Shown piece by piece: positions 53,559-62,849 of a DNA stretch of 64,000 nucleotides. Below the pieces are notes generated by a model, which was not told where the DNA came from, ran no database searches, and saw only the letters and a program-made list of their open reading frames with translations. The translations under genes and the position numbers were made by a program. This DNA is from Cupriavidus numazuensis (GTDB lineage: Bacteria; Pseudomonadota; Gammaproteobacteria; Burkholderiales; Burkholderiaceae): assembly GCF_905397435.1 (NCBI RefSeq), contig NZ_CAJPVI010000019.1, positions 78,268 through 142,267 on the forward strand. The letters are read 5' to 3'. Positions within the stretch are counted from its first letter, which is position 1; each line of letters opens with the position of its first letter.

Positions 53559-53575
53559 CTATCGTCTCCCGAACA

Positions 53576-54376
53576 CTAGGCCAGCTCGCTGAGGGCCTGC
53601 GCCAACTGCTCGTCGTTCGGACTGCTGTAGTGCCACTTGACGGCATTTTCCATAAAGCTCACACCCTTTCCCTTGGTAGTATGGGCGATGAGAATATTCG
53701 GCTTGCCTGGCTCCCACGGCGTACTGGCCAATGCGGTGGCTAACTCATCGTGGTCATGGCCATCGACCTCTCGGACCGACCAGCCAAATGCACGCAGTTT
53801 TTCAGCCAACGGCTCGAGGGACAGCGTCTGCTCTACCGTGGTGAGACTTTGCAGCTTGTTGTAATCGATGATCGCTGTCAGGTTGTCAAGCTTGTGATGA
53901 CTGGCAAACAGGCAGGCTTCCCAGTTGCTCCCCTCTCCCCACTCACCATCGCTTAGCAGGACGAATGTCCGCCAGGCCTTGTTCTGGCGTTTTGCCGCGA
54001 GCGCCTTGCCCACACCGAACGGCAAGCCATGGCCGAGGGAGCCGGTTGAGAACTCTATGCCGCGAACTTTATGACTGACGTGGTTCATCAGGATCGCCCC
54101 GTCCTGACCGTATTGACGAAGATCGTCGCGCGGAAAAAAGCCGCACTCGGCCAATACCGCATAGACGGCTACACAAGCGTGACCCTTGCTAAGAATAAAA
54201 CGGTCGCGATCGGCGGCTCCGGGGTCCGCCGCGTTGAATCGCATTACGCGTCCGTACAGTACCGATACGATATCGGCAATAGACAATGCACTACCAATGT
54301 GCGACGCCTTGGCCCGGTGAACCATTTCAAGGGCTTGACGGCGTACTACACGGGCGAGGGATCGAGTATTAGTCAT
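53576..54376 (-). CDS. Transketolase N-terminal subunit
   Basis: A 266-residue thiamine-diphosphate-binding half. It shows RDRFILSKGHACVAVYAVLAE, abbreviated FILSKGHACVA, near residue 60, IEFSTGSLGHGLPFGVGKAL near 107 and the diphosphate/Mg motif LSDGEWGEGSNWEA near 138 with DYNKLQS near 170. ATG 54376 lies 8 bp after the SDR stop, so they are co-transcribed. Two-gene transketolases are often found in biosynthetic clusters rather than central metabolism. Confidence 0.9.
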   Translation of the reverse strand: MTNTRSLARVVRRQALEMVHRAKASHIGSALSIADIVSVLYGRVMRFNAADPGAADRDRFILSKGHACVAVYAVLAECGFFPRDDLRQYGQDGAILMNHVSHKVRGIEFSTGSLGHGLPFGVGKALAAKRQNKAWRTFVLLSDGEWGEGSNWEACLFASHHKLDNLTAIIDYNKLQSLTTVEQTLSLEPLAEKLRAFGWSVREVDGHDHDELATALASTPWEPGKPNILIAHTTKGKGVSFMENAVKWHYSSPNDEQLAQALSELA

Positions 54377-54383
54377 GGAGAGT

Positions 54384-55424
54384 TCACCGGCATGTCTGTT
54401 GATGCCAGCGAGCTGTGCGCTCAAGCGCATCGTCGAGGGGAATGGGATGTTGCAGACCCAGTTCCTTAACAATCAGATCAACATTGGGCACGTAACGCTC
54501 GGCCGGCCGGTCCGGACGAGGCGATTGGATGATACGTACCCCTGCCGGCGAGCCAAGCACCTGGTTGACCTTGTGAGCTAGATTGCCAATGGAAATGGCT
54601 TCGGGGCTGCCAACGTTATAGACCGCGCCAGAGGCTGCACGCAGCTGCATGGCCCATAGCCATGCAGCCATATCAGCGGCGTAGAGGTAGGTTCGGTAAG
54701 GGGTCCCATCTCCCTGGACAACGATTTCCCTGCGTACCATGGCATCCCGCAGGAAGTTGCCTGCCGCAAACTGTTTGTCCAGCGCCAAATACGGGCCAAC
54801 GAAGGCAAAACAGCGTGCAATGGAGAAGTGGATATCATGGCTGCGGCAGATTACCTGCGTGAGCCACTCGGCTACCCGCTTCCCTTCGCCATAGGCGGAG
54901 CCTGGAGAGGCTATATCAGGCGCCCCCATGTAGGATTCGCTAACCGATGCGAGTTCGGGCGGCTGCCTCCCATAGACTGCTCCGGAGCTAAGCAGCAAGA
55001 ATTGTTTTGCGCCGCAGGACAGTGCGAAATCCAATACCCGGCGGGTTCCATCGATGCTCGTCGAGAATGTCTCAAGGGGCGTACTTGGTGCGACAACATC
55101 GGCGGCCGCATGGATGACGCGCGCGAATGATCCCGACGGAAAATCGAAGTGCCGGACGTCGCCGCGCACCAGGGTCAGGCCGCGTACCCCGGCGAAATGC
55201 GGCTCCGCTTCGAGAAAGGCCGCCGGGTCGCGACTGAGCACCACGAGCTCGCTGCCCAAGGCCAGTTGGCGGTCCGCATACTGCCAGACGGCGATCAGCC
55301 ATTTGCCGATGAAACCCGTGCCGCCGGTCAGAAAAATTCTTTGACCGGAGAGTGCGCGCCATGCCTCGGCGCCCACGACTTCAACGGCGTGGGCAAGGTC
55401 TTCGGTACAAGGGAGGGTGCCCAT
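54384..55424 (-). CDS. NAD(P)-dependent sugar epimerase/reductase (extended SDR)
   Basis: A 346-residue extended SDR with the nucleotide-binding TGGTGFIGKWL near residue 34, SSGAVYG near 146 and the catalytic YGEGK near 177. In this operon it follows rfbH by about 10 bp and precedes the transketolase pair. It probably reduces or epimerises the CDP-keto-dideoxy sugar or the side-chain keto group of a branched product. Abequose- or paratose-synthase roles (RfbJ/RfbS type) are alternatives. Confidence 0.8.
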   Translation of the reverse strand: MGTLPCTEDLAHAVEVVGAEAWRALSGQRIFLTGGTGFIGKWLIAVWQYADRQLALGSELVVLSRDPAAFLEAEPHFAGVRGLTLVRGDVRHFDFPSGSFARVIHAAADVVAPSTPLETFSTSIDGTRRVLDFALSCGAKQFLLLSSGAVYGRQPPELASVSESYMGAPDIASPGSAYGEGKRVAEWLTQVICRSHDIHFSIARCFAFVGPYLALDKQFAAGNFLRDAMVRREIVVQGDGTPYRTYLYAADMAAWLWAMQLRAASGAVYNVGSPEAISIGNLAHKVNQVLGSPAGVRIIQSPRPDRPAERYVPNVDLIVKELGLQHPIPLDDALERTARWHQQTCR

Positions 55425-55434
55425 ATCTAATCGT

Positions 55435-56775
55435 TCAGAAATTGAGCCCGAAGAACGTTTCCAGTTTGGTCACGATAAAGTCAAGATGCTCAGTGCTCAA
55501 GCCGGGGTAGACACCCAGCCAGAAGGTTTGATTCATCACGATATCGGTATTGACCAGTTCGCCACTGACGCGATAGTTTCTCCCAGCCATATACGGCTGA
55601 CGGGTCAGGTTTCCGGCAAAAAGCAAACGGGTCCCAATCTTGTTTTGATCCAGATAGCTCAGCAGATCAACGCGGCGGGTGTTGGCCGAATCCTTCAAGA
55701 CGAGAGGAAAGCCGAACCACGAAGGGTTGGAGCCGGGCGTGGCCTCTGGGAGATGCAGGAATTCTTCGCAGGATTTCAAACGTTCGCGCAGATAGTCGAA
55801 ATTGGCCCGACGCGAGGCGATGAAATCGTCCAAACGGTCAAGTTGGGCCAGCGCGCATGCCGCCTGCATGTCACTGATTTTAAGATTGTAGCCGAGATGG
55901 CTGTATGTATATTTGTGATCGTAGCCTTCAGGGAGATCACCCAGCTTCCAGCAAAAACGCTTATTGCAGGTGTTGTCCTTGCCGGGAGGGCAATAACAGT
56001 CGCGCCCCCAATCGCGAAAGGATTCCGCGATCTGCTTGAGCTCGGCACTATTCGTGAAGACTGCTCCGCCTTCGCCCATGGTAATGTGATGGGCCGGATA
56101 GAAACTGAGTGTACCGATGTCCCCGAACGTGCCCACCATCTGGCCACGGTAGGTCGCACCCAATGCATCGCAACAGTCCTCGATCAACCAGAGCCCATAT
56201 TTCTTGCACAAGGCGGTTATCACTTCGAGGTTAAAGGGGTTGCCCAGGGAGTGGGCAAGCATGATGGCTTTGGTCTTGGGCGAGATCGCCGCTTCGATTT
56301 TTCCTGCATCGATATTGTGCGTGGCCAGGTCGACGTCAACAAACACGGGCACGGCACCGAACTGGATAATCGGATTGACTGTGGTCGGAAAACCCGCCGC
56401 AACACCGATGACCTCATCTCCCTGCCGGATGGCACGCTCCCCCAGCTTGGGGGACGTGAGCGTCGAGAATGCGACCAGGTTAGCCGATGACCCCGAGTTG
56501 ACCGTAATGAGATGCTTGACGCCGATATACCTGGCCAGGCGCTCCTCGAACATCGCATTGAAGCGTCCGGTCGTTAGCCAACCATCCAGGCTCGCGTCAA
56601 CCATGTTCTTGAGCTCCGCGGCGCCAATCACCTTGCCCGAGACCGGGACCGGAGTTTCACCTGGAATGAACGGCGTGGGGGCATAGACGATGTCCGCATA
56701 TTGCTGGACGAGATCAGCTATCTCCCTGCGAATGGCATCTGGAGACCTGGGTGTAAACTGAATGTTCGCGATCAT
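55435..56775 (-). CDS. rfbH: CDP-4-keto-6-deoxyglucose 3-dehydrase (E1, RfbH/DdhC)
   Basis: A 446-residue DegT-like PMP enzyme that removes the 3-OH of CDP-4-keto-6-deoxyglucose. The usual PLP-lysine is replaced by His in [14 protein letters not shown] (residues 224-237, His 229/230), the E1 hallmark. The [2Fe-2S] ligands fit C-X57-C-X1-C-X7-C exactly: C202, C260, C262 and C270. The partner reductase E3 (DdhD/AscD) is not in the window. It follows rfbG by 21 bp. Confidence 0.95.
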   Translation of the reverse strand: MIANIQFTPRSPDAIRREIADLVQQYADIVYAPTPFIPGETPVPVSGKVIGAAELKNMVDASLDGWLTTGRFNAMFEERLARYIGVKHLITVNSGSSANLVAFSTLTSPKLGERAIRQGDEVIGVAAGFPTTVNPIIQFGAVPVFVDVDLATHNIDAGKIEAAISPKTKAIMLAHSLGNPFNLEVITALCKKYGLWLIEDCCDALGATYRGQMVGTFGDIGTLSFYPAHHITMGEGGAVFTNSAELKQIAESFRDWGRDCYCPPGKDNTCNKRFCWKLGDLPEGYDHKYTYSHLGYNLKISDMQAACALAQLDRLDDFIASRRANFDYLRERLKSCEEFLHLPEATPGSNPSWFGFPLVLKDSANTRRVDLLSYLDQNKIGTRLLFAGNLTRQPYMAGRNYRVSGELVNTDIVMNQTFWLGVYPGLSTEHLDFIVTKLETFFGLNF

Positions 56776-56796
56776 GAAGCAATTTTCCGGGCGTAA

Positions 56797-57861
56797 TTAA
56801 ATACAATTCTGGTACTGAGCGATCTGCTGGTGGCACATCGCCTGAACATCGCCTTTGGCCAGCCAGGTCTGGTGCCAATCCACAATCCGGCCAAGTGCGG
56901 TGGACAGGCTCCAGCGTGGCTTCCATGCAAGGCGCGTCTTGGCCTTGGATATGTCCAGCTTCAGATAATGGGCCTCGTGAGGTTGGCTCGAATCGTCGAG
57001 TTGCCAGCTTGCGCCTTGCCCCCAGAGATGTGCCAGGTGTTCGACAATCCATTGGACAGGATTGGCGTCTTCATCGGATGGTCCGAAATTCCAGCCCTCG
57101 GCAAACTTTGTGCCATCCTGGTACAAACGTTCGGCCAAGGTCAGGTACCCGGATAGCGGTTCAAGGACGTGTTGCCATGGACGAACCGCATGAGGGTTGC
57201 GAATGATGACTGGTTGTCCCTTTTCAAAGGCCCGCAGAATATCTGGCACCAGGCGATCCATCGCCCAATCGCCACCGCCGATCACATTGCCCGCCCGTGC
57301 CGACGCTAACGCGATACCCGTCTGCCCAAAGAACGATCGCTGGTAGGCGCTAGTCACGAGTTCCGAGCACCCTTTGCTGTTGCTATAGGGGTCATACCCC
57401 CCCATCGGCTCGTCTTCCCGGTAACCCCAGACCCACTCGCGGTTCTCGTAGCACTTGTCGGTCGTCACATTGACGATCGCACGTACACTGCCAACGTGAC
57501 GGGCGGCCTCCAGCATATGCACCGTGCCCATCACGTTGGTTGCGTAGGTTTCGACGGGTGCCTGGTATGAATAGCGCACCAGGGGCTGCGCGGCCAAGTG
57601 CAGAACAATGTCGGGTTGAAACGCTTTCATGGCAGTCAGAACAGCCGAGTAGTCCCGGATATCCCCGAACGTGCTGGCCATATGCTCCCCTACACGCGCC
57701 TCGGTGAACAACGCGGGTTTAGTCGGCGAGGGCAAGGCGAAGCCATGAACTTCCGTGCCCATCGACTGCAGCCAGAGGCCCAACCAGCTACCCTTGAAGC
57801 CCGTATGGCCTGTCAGGAATACTCGCTTGCCCCGCCAGAAGGTAGCATCGACTGTCGCCAT
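56797..57861 (-). CDS. rfbG: CDP-glucose 4,6-dehydratase
   Basis: A 354-residue extended SDR with GHTGFKGSWLGLWL near residue 16, NVTTDKCYENREWVWGYRE, abbreviated VTTDKCYENREW, near 123, the catalytic YSNSK near 153 and GNVIGGGDWAMDRLVPD near 181. It converts CDP-glucose to CDP-4-keto-6-deoxyglucose. ATG 57861 lies 2 bp after the rfbF stop; in-frame starts further upstream would overlap rfbF. Confidence 0.95.
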   Translation of the reverse strand: MATVDATFWRGKRVFLTGHTGFKGSWLGLWLQSMGTEVHGFALPSPTKPALFTEARVGEHMASTFGDIRDYSAVLTAMKAFQPDIVLHLAAQPLVRYSYQAPVETYATNVMGTVHMLEAARHVGSVRAIVNVTTDKCYENREWVWGYREDEPMGGYDPYSNSKGCSELVTSAYQRSFFGQTGIALASARAGNVIGGGDWAMDRLVPDILRAFEKGQPVIIRNPHAVRPWQHVLEPLSGYLTLAERLYQDGTKFAEGWNFGPSDEDANPVQWIVEHLAHLWGQGASWQLDDSSQPHEAHYLKLDISKAKTRLAWKPRWSLSTALGRIVDWHQTWLAKGDVQAMCHQQIAQYQNCI

Positions 57862-57863
57862 GG

Positions 57864-58643
57864 CTAGTCCCATTTCTTCCATGGGGCTTTGCCGCCAGCC
57901 CACAGCTCCTCGAGCATCGTTTTGTCTCGCAGGGTGTCCATGGGTTGCCAGAAGCCTTCGTGATGAAACGCCATGAGCTCGCCTTCATCCGCCAGCCGCA
58001 TCAAGGGTTCTTGTTCCCAGACTGTTTCATCTCCCCCCAGATAGGAGAGAACCTTGGGCGACAGGACGAAAAATCCGCCGTTGATAATGGCGCCATCGCC
58101 TTTCGGCTTTTCCCTGAAACTCAATACCTGCTGTCCCTCTATATTGAGAGAGCCAAACCGACCCGGAGGCCAAGTCGACGTCAGCGTGGCAGTCTTGCCA
58201 TGTGCCTTGTGAAACGCGATTGTCGAGCCAATATCGACATCGCTTACGCCGTCTCCATAGGTCAGGCAAAATGCTTCGTCATCCTTGACGTAGTCGGCAA
58301 CCCGCTTCAGCCGCCCTCCCGTCATCGATGATTCCCCTGTGTCTACCAGCGTGACCTTCCATGGCTCGGCTCGCTTCTCGTGGACATGCAGGGAGTTGTC
58401 CCGCATGTCGAAGGTGACGTCGGACGTATGCAAAAAATAGTTTGCAAAATACTCCTTGATCACATAGCCCTTGTAGCCGCAGCAAATGATGAAATCGTGG
58501 ATGCCGTGCCACGAGTACATCTTCATGATGTGCCAGAGAATCGGCTTTCCACCAATTTCCACCATGGGCTTGGGACGGATGGACGTTTCTTCGCTTAACC
58601 GTGTGCCCAACCCTCCCGCCAGAATGACCGCTTTCATATGCAT
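57864..58643 (-). CDS. rfbF: Glucose-1-phosphate cytidylyltransferase
   Basis: A 259-residue nucleotidyltransferase that makes CDP-glucose. The opening [16 protein letters not shown], then [17 protein letters not shown] near 23, [10 protein letters not shown] near 128, and the C-terminal [13 protein letters not shown] are all typical. ATG 58643 or 58637 may be used. It is the first dedicated enzyme of the CDP-3,6-dideoxyhexose route, 105 bp after the glycosyltransferase-like gene. Confidence 0.96.
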   Translation of the reverse strand: MHMKAVILAGGLGTRLSEETSIRPKPMVEIGGKPILWHIMKMYSWHGIHDFIICCGYKGYVIKEYFANYFLHTSDVTFDMRDNSLHVHEKRAEPWKVTLVDTGESSMTGGRLKRVADYVKDDEAFCLTYGDGVSDVDIGSTIAFHKAHGKTATLTSTWPPGRFGSLNIEGQQVLSFREKPKGDGAIINGGFFVLSPKVLSYLGGDETVWEQEPLMRLADEGELMAFHHEGFWQPMDTLRDKTMLEELWAGGKAPWKKWD

Positions 58644-58748
58644 ATTTCTTTAGAAGGAAAAACCTTAGCGCGCCTGTAGATTTTCACGACTATTGCCACA
58701 CAATCGTGACCGAAGGCGCAATGCGCTCTGGAATATGAGTCCGTCGCT

Positions 58749-59642
58749 TTATTCCAGCTTGAGCTGGATCGCATGCACCAGACCCTGAACGCGATCCTGC
58801 CAGGACGCCAGCAAATGATGCGCGAGGTGCTGCGTGTTGGCCAAAGCGGCATCTATCTCCGCCAGATTTGACGGAATCGCGTCTTCCATTCCCGCCTCGT
58901 ACGACACCGGAGGCAATGCACCGAGCTCGAACTGATCAATTTCGCTTCGCGGAATCTGTGCGTCTTGCATGAGAACAGGTACTGCCCCGCACAGGGCCGC
59001 GTCGATATTGGTTGCCGAAATGGAGTCCCAGGAAAAGAAGTATTTGCAATTGCGTAACAGGGCCGCGAGTTGCCGCTTGTCCTTGGGCCAATCGCGCTCG
59101 ATTAGCACGGTTCCTGGGATAGTGCTGCATTCCGCGAACTCCTGCCCCTTACCCACATAGGTCAGGTTGAGCTTACGCTGCGTCCAATGCAATGTGTCAC
59201 GCGCATGCATCCACTCGCTGACGAATGGCTTGAACAAGACATAGTCCGATTTTTCAATATAAATTTCGGAATAAGCCAGGACAAATTGAGACTCGATCGG
59301 GAAACCGGGTTTTCCTAATACATAGGTAACAAAGTTACGCCCGTTCAGCGGATTTCCCTTGATAATATCCGGGTAAATAATGCATGCATTGCGCACGAAC
59401 TCGTCAACCTCGGCGGCATCCCTTCCGGAGAAGAAGTCGTAATGACTGCCAACAGGGTCGAGAAACTCCGCTGCGTTCGAGTAACCAAATTTGAATCCCT
59501 GGTCTTGCTGCGAGCCTTCGGTGATTAGAACCAAGCCGGCCTGATGACCAAGCTTGTTAAGGGCGGTACAGAGCTCGTGCAGAACCATGATTCCACCAGA
59601 ACGAGCGGAATAACGTGGCGCGACAACGATAAAATTGGTCAT
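58749..59642 (-). CDS. Probable GT-B glycosyltransferase
   Basis: A 297-residue protein with a GT-B-like opening (VVAPRYSARSGGIMVLHELC, residues 5-24). A later half shows FFSWDSISATNIDAALCGAVPVLMQD near 220, a donor-binding-like pattern of nucleotide-sugar glycosyltransferases. Family assignment is weak. Start ATG 59642 is preferred over 59654. It lies in the polysaccharide operon between the methyltransferase gene and rfbF and probably transfers a sugar during O-antigen or capsule assembly. Confidence 0.6.
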   Translation of the reverse strand: MTNFIVVAPRYSARSGGIMVLHELCTALNKLGHQAGLVLITEGSQQDQGFKFGYSNAAEFLDPVGSHYDFFSGRDAAEVDEFVRNACIIYPDIIKGNPLNGRNFVTYVLGKPGFPIESQFVLAYSEIYIEKSDYVLFKPFVSEWMHARDTLHWTQRKLNLTYVGKGQEFAECSTIPGTVLIERDWPKDKRQLAALLRNCKYFFSWDSISATNIDAALCGAVPVLMQDAQIPRSEIDQFELGALPPVSYEAGMEDAIPSNLAEIDAALANTQHLAHHLLASWQDRVQGLVHAIQLKLE

Positions 59643-59703
59643 AACAGAACTCATGCGGAAGAATCGACGGCGTCAGCAGATAAACGTATTGTTACCAATC
59701 ACG

Positions 59704-60333
59704 TCAATTCTTGACACATTCCACGCAGAGGCTTTCCATTGCCCGCAATGCATCGTAGGGTTCAATTTCCGAGACATTCTCGATATAAACGCTGCTCGCG
59801 TACAAAGTCCTTCTGATCCCGGCAAAGCCAGCGCGCTCAAGTACCCACGTCAAGGTTTTGAAATCATAACCACATTTATGATCGTGGTTATGGAGCATAC
59901 CCATGAAAATTGCGGCATCCGTCACGTACAGATCTTTATCAAGAACTTTCTGATACTCTTCCAAAAAGAATCTGTCACTTGAGAGATAGGCTTTTGCCCA
60001 CAACTCGAGATCTGGCACCAGGATTCTCATTTTCCCGCCCGGGGCCAGGACGCGATAGCATTCCTGGATAAAGGCAATGCCATCCAGATAACCAAGGTGC
60101 TCCAGCATGTGGCTGTGATAGACAAGATCCAGAGAACCGTCGTGAGCCGGAATCCCTTCTTTCAGATCGAGGTTGAGCATGTACGAACCATCTTGTCCAT
60201 TCATGCCCGTATACAACTGACCGCGCTCCAGGTGCTGCCAGTAACCAATGTTGAGAAAATCTTTATATATCTTGTCCCCGCACCCAAGATTATATTTTTT
60301 GAACGTATTGGAAAGATCCCTGATATTTTCCAT
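59704..60333 (-). CDS. SAM-dependent methyltransferase (type 11)
   Basis: A 209-residue class I methyltransferase. It has KYNLGCGDKIYKDFLNIGYW, abbreviated NLGCGDKIYKDFLNIG, near residue 15 (SAM loop), VYHSHMLEHLGY near 71 and CYRVLAPGGKMRILVPDLEL, abbreviated RVLAPGGKMRILVPD, near 94. It is the first gene of the minus-strand polysaccharide operon and may methylate a sugar or a chain end. Low GC content marks it as part of the acquired segment. Confidence 0.85.
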   Translation of the reverse strand: MENIRDLSNTFKKYNLGCGDKIYKDFLNIGYWQHLERGQLYTGMNGQDGSYMLNLDLKEGIPAHDGSLDLVYHSHMLEHLGYLDGIAFIQECYRVLAPGGKMRILVPDLELWAKAYLSSDRFFLEEYQKVLDKDLYVTDAAIFMGMLHNHDHKCGYDFKTLTWVLERAGFAGIRRTLYASSVYIENVSEIEPYDALRAMESLCVECVKN

Positions 60334-61417
60334 GCTCTTGGTTTTTTATTGGTGCATCCGCACTTGAAATTGATATGCCGAAAGAGCTGCTTGCCTTGCC
60401 GCGTCGATTATCAATAATATTGATCTCGAAAGACTTTCTAACGCTGCTTGGAATACCACTCCCGACCGTCGATGTAGTCGCCATCAAGTTGGGCCGGCGC
60501 CTGCAACACGCACGCGAGCCCAGCGCCTCGAGACTTGTTGTGCCGCTGGATCATACGGACATGGTCGGCCTCGCCATCGGGTAAAGAGCGGGGTAAATCG
60601 GTATCAATTTGTGGCGGTCAAGTTTTCCTGGACAGGCTACGGGCTGCTTGCCGTTGGCTTGGCCTGTGCAGACGGCAGGTGAGGTATAGCCAAGGGGTTA
60701 AGCGCAAGCGCACAAGGTCGTAGAGGCGAGGAATGTGCCGCCTAATGCTCCGAGCAACTCCGCTTCGGGCTACGTGCACTGGCAGCGCGCTGCCACCCGC
60801 CTGCCTCGCCTCGGAGTTATGAAAGAAGCACCTCACCCGCAGGTTATCTCGGCGGCAGCCTTTGGGCATACTGCAAACGATGCTGTGATGTCCTGGTGCT
60901 CGCTGACATACTGGATTTGATTTAGCCACCCCTTCTCAGCAGCACGCTCCTACAGTCAACGATTTGGGTCACATAAAGGACAATAGACCCACCTATCCCC
61001 CGCTAATCAACCGATGGTGCGTTGCGTGGCCCACCTAGAATGCGAGACTTGTGGAAAACCAGGCTTCGGTTGCCCGTCCCGCGAGTGAAACCTGCCTCGC
61101 AGCCAGTCGCGCGGCTCAGACCGGGGTGCGCTATGCCAGCCAACACCGAACAGGAAGGGCCTGTCCACGTGTCGCCTGCGTCATGAGCGCGGCGGCAAGG
61201 TTTTCTAGGGACGCCGCAGCCAGTTTTCCCGGGGGACTTCCCACCTATGCAGTGCTGTCCATGGCGCAGACCTTCCTCTCGTCTGTCGCTCTTTCGTGCA
61301 CGGCAGCCATGGCAAGTGCGGATTGGCTTCGTGGGAGCTCAAGGGTCAGGATCCCGGCAAAGAAATAGGTCACGCTTCCACACACCGTAGCATTATATTT
61401 TTGACGATCGAATAAAA
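60334..61417. other. Gene-poor stretch of about 1.1 kb with likely gene remnants
   Basis: No open frame has convincing start, composition or family features; the frames present (such as plus 60375-60584 and minus 60618-60929) are short and Arg/Ser-rich. It must contain the promoter of the minus-strand sugar operon near 60334-60450, an AT-rich stretch that includes the palindrome at 60410-60424. Base composition changes abruptly near 60570, suggesting a junction of segments of different origin. I see no complete insertion sequence. Confidence 0.6.
60410..60424. promoter_or_regulatory. AT-rich palindrome upstream of the sugar operon
   Basis: ATCAATA (60410-60416), one central base and TATTGAT (60418-60424) form a perfect inverted repeat about 80 bp upstream of the methyltransferase ATG, in the likely promoter region. 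It could be a regulator site; no regulator is suggested by neighbours. Confidence 0.35.
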
Positions 61418-62221
61418 ATGCAATCTCCTGCACCTTTCCTCTCGATTATCATCCCGACCCACAAGCGACCCGCATTGCTCGAACGAGCGCTTAAGTCAAT
61501 CAAGCTCCAGGAGTGTCCATTTCCGTACGAGGTAATCGTCATATCGGATGCCGCAGACTTTGCCAGTGACGAGGTTTGCTTCAGGCTGCTCGGGAAGAAT
61601 GACATGGTGATCCGCAGAAATGGCGCTCCCGGTCCATCCCAGAGCCGAAATCTTGGCATTTCCGTATCCTCGGGCCGGTATCTCATGTTTTTGGATGATG
61701 ATGACGCATGGAGCCCCGACCTGCTCGTCAGACTAGCCAGCCTGGACGAAGTCCGGAAAGACGAATTTCTGTACTTTGACTGTTCTGTGGTCACGGAAAG
61801 TCGAACCAATCCTAAATTTGATGTCACGGCTGAAGACAAGATCGAGTTGAGAAACAATCTCAATGAACTGGTGTTCGTAAAGAATCAGGTTCATATGTCA
61901 TGCTTCGCATTTCCTCGCCGCCTGCTTGGAAACACACGATTCGACCCACACATGCGCGCATACGAAGACTGGGACTTCCAGCTCGCAATGTTCGAGAAAG
62001 AAATGCCGCGGCACATTCCAATTCAAGGCTCGATTGTATTTGAGGTCCGGGACGAAACTACCGACCGACGGGGCAGCAGCACGGATGCGACCAATTTCAA
62101 CGCCGTCCTGGATTACCTGTACGTCTATCGTCGTCGCCCTGCGCCAAGCGAGATCGTGCGTCAGCAGCGGACAAACCTCCTGCAGCAGGTTGGCATGATC
62201 GTGCCGGCAGAAGTACTCTAG
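61418..62221 (+). CDS. Glycosyltransferase family 2
   Basis: A 267-residue GT-A enzyme with the opening FLSIIIPTHKRPALLERAL (residues 7-25), SQSRNLGISVSSGRYLMFLDDDDAW near residue 75 (the DDDD metal/sugar-nucleotide motif) and an acceptor-side YEDWDF near 190. It has no membrane segment, so it probably acts on the cytoplasmic face in polysaccharide assembly. It is alone on the plus strand, beside the minus-strand sugar operon. Confidence 0.9.
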   Translation: MQSPAPFLSIIIPTHKRPALLERALKSIKLQECPFPYEVIVISDAADFASDEVCFRLLGKNDMVIRRNGAPGPSQSRNLGISVSSGRYLMFLDDDDAWSPDLLVRLASLDEVRKDEFLYFDCSVVTESRTNPKFDVTAEDKIELRNNLNELVFVKNQVHMSCFAFPRRLLGNTRFDPHMRAYEDWDFQLAMFEKEMPRHIPIQGSIVFEVRDETTDRRGSSTDATNFNAVLDYLYVYRRRPAPSEIVRQQRTNLLQQVGMIVPAEVL

Positions 62222-62233
62222 ACGACCATGGCC

Positions 62234-62283
62234 GACTGCCCGGATTTGCGACAATGTGCGAATCTCACGAAAAGCGGGCAGTC
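62234..62283. other. Long-loop inverted repeat after the GT2 gene
   Basis: GACTGCCCG (62234-62242) and CGGGCAGTC (62275-62283) are a perfect 9-bp inverted repeat with a 32-nt interior that can pair weakly (GATT/AATC). It begins 12 bp after the GT2 stop and may act as a factor-dependent terminator or stability element. Confidence 0.4.
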
Positions 62284-62633
62284 GCCCGGCGCCCTCACCG
62301 CGCGTGAAGACACGGCGGCCATAATCCCCGGAAGCCAATGCGGGTAACCGAACTGTTGCGAATGATGCGGTCACACCTATCGCATTTGACACCAAGAACA
62401 ACGAGATAGAGGGGCTAAGGAAGATTCGCCTGCACCTGCCCCACCGCTTCGGGTCGAAAATCCGGCCAACTCCGTTATTCTCTGATGCATTACATCGGAA
62501 TGGATATTCGGCAATCCAGGGTTTTCGGGCAACATTTTACTGAATTTCACCAACTCATCCTTGGCACCCCTCAAGATGGATGAGATTTTTCAGGCCACTG
62601 ATAAAGTCATGCACATAATCCTTTGAAGCGCAC

Positions 62634-62849
62634 TCAATTATCTCCAGGAGATATATCGACCTGATCGTCAGGCACCATCAGAGCCGAGATATTTCCTACC
62701 GGGAACCAGAATATCCAAAGAGCACGCCATCGGAACTCGACAAAACCGGATCCATATATCCTCCCCTGACATGTAGAAATGGATCGAAAATCAGCATACC
62801 TCAATTCAATCTCATTTCCGATCTTGCCTTCCAGCTCCGAGACCAGCAT
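62634..62849 (-). CDS. Small hypothetical protein, possibly truncated
   Basis: A 71-residue frame (MLVSELEGKIGNEIEL...) with a protein-like composition: EFRWRALWIFWFPVGN near residue 38, five aromatics in a row of about twelve residues, and acidic surroundings. Just after its stop, the +1 frame continues with another protein-like segment (EIIECASKDYVHDFISGLKN), so a frameshifted longer gene is possible. There is no clear ribosome site. It could resemble a small immunity-type protein, but I cannot assign it. Confidence 0.35.
   Translation of the reverse strand: MLVSELEGKIGNEIELRYADFRSISTCQGRIYGSGFVEFRWRALWIFWFPVGNISALMVPDDQVDISPGDN

Noticed and set aside
55435..56775. Ordinary DegT/DnrJ sugar aminotransferase
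   Set aside because: The PLP-lysine is replaced by His and the iron-sulfur cysteine pattern is complete, which defines the E1 dehydrase instead.
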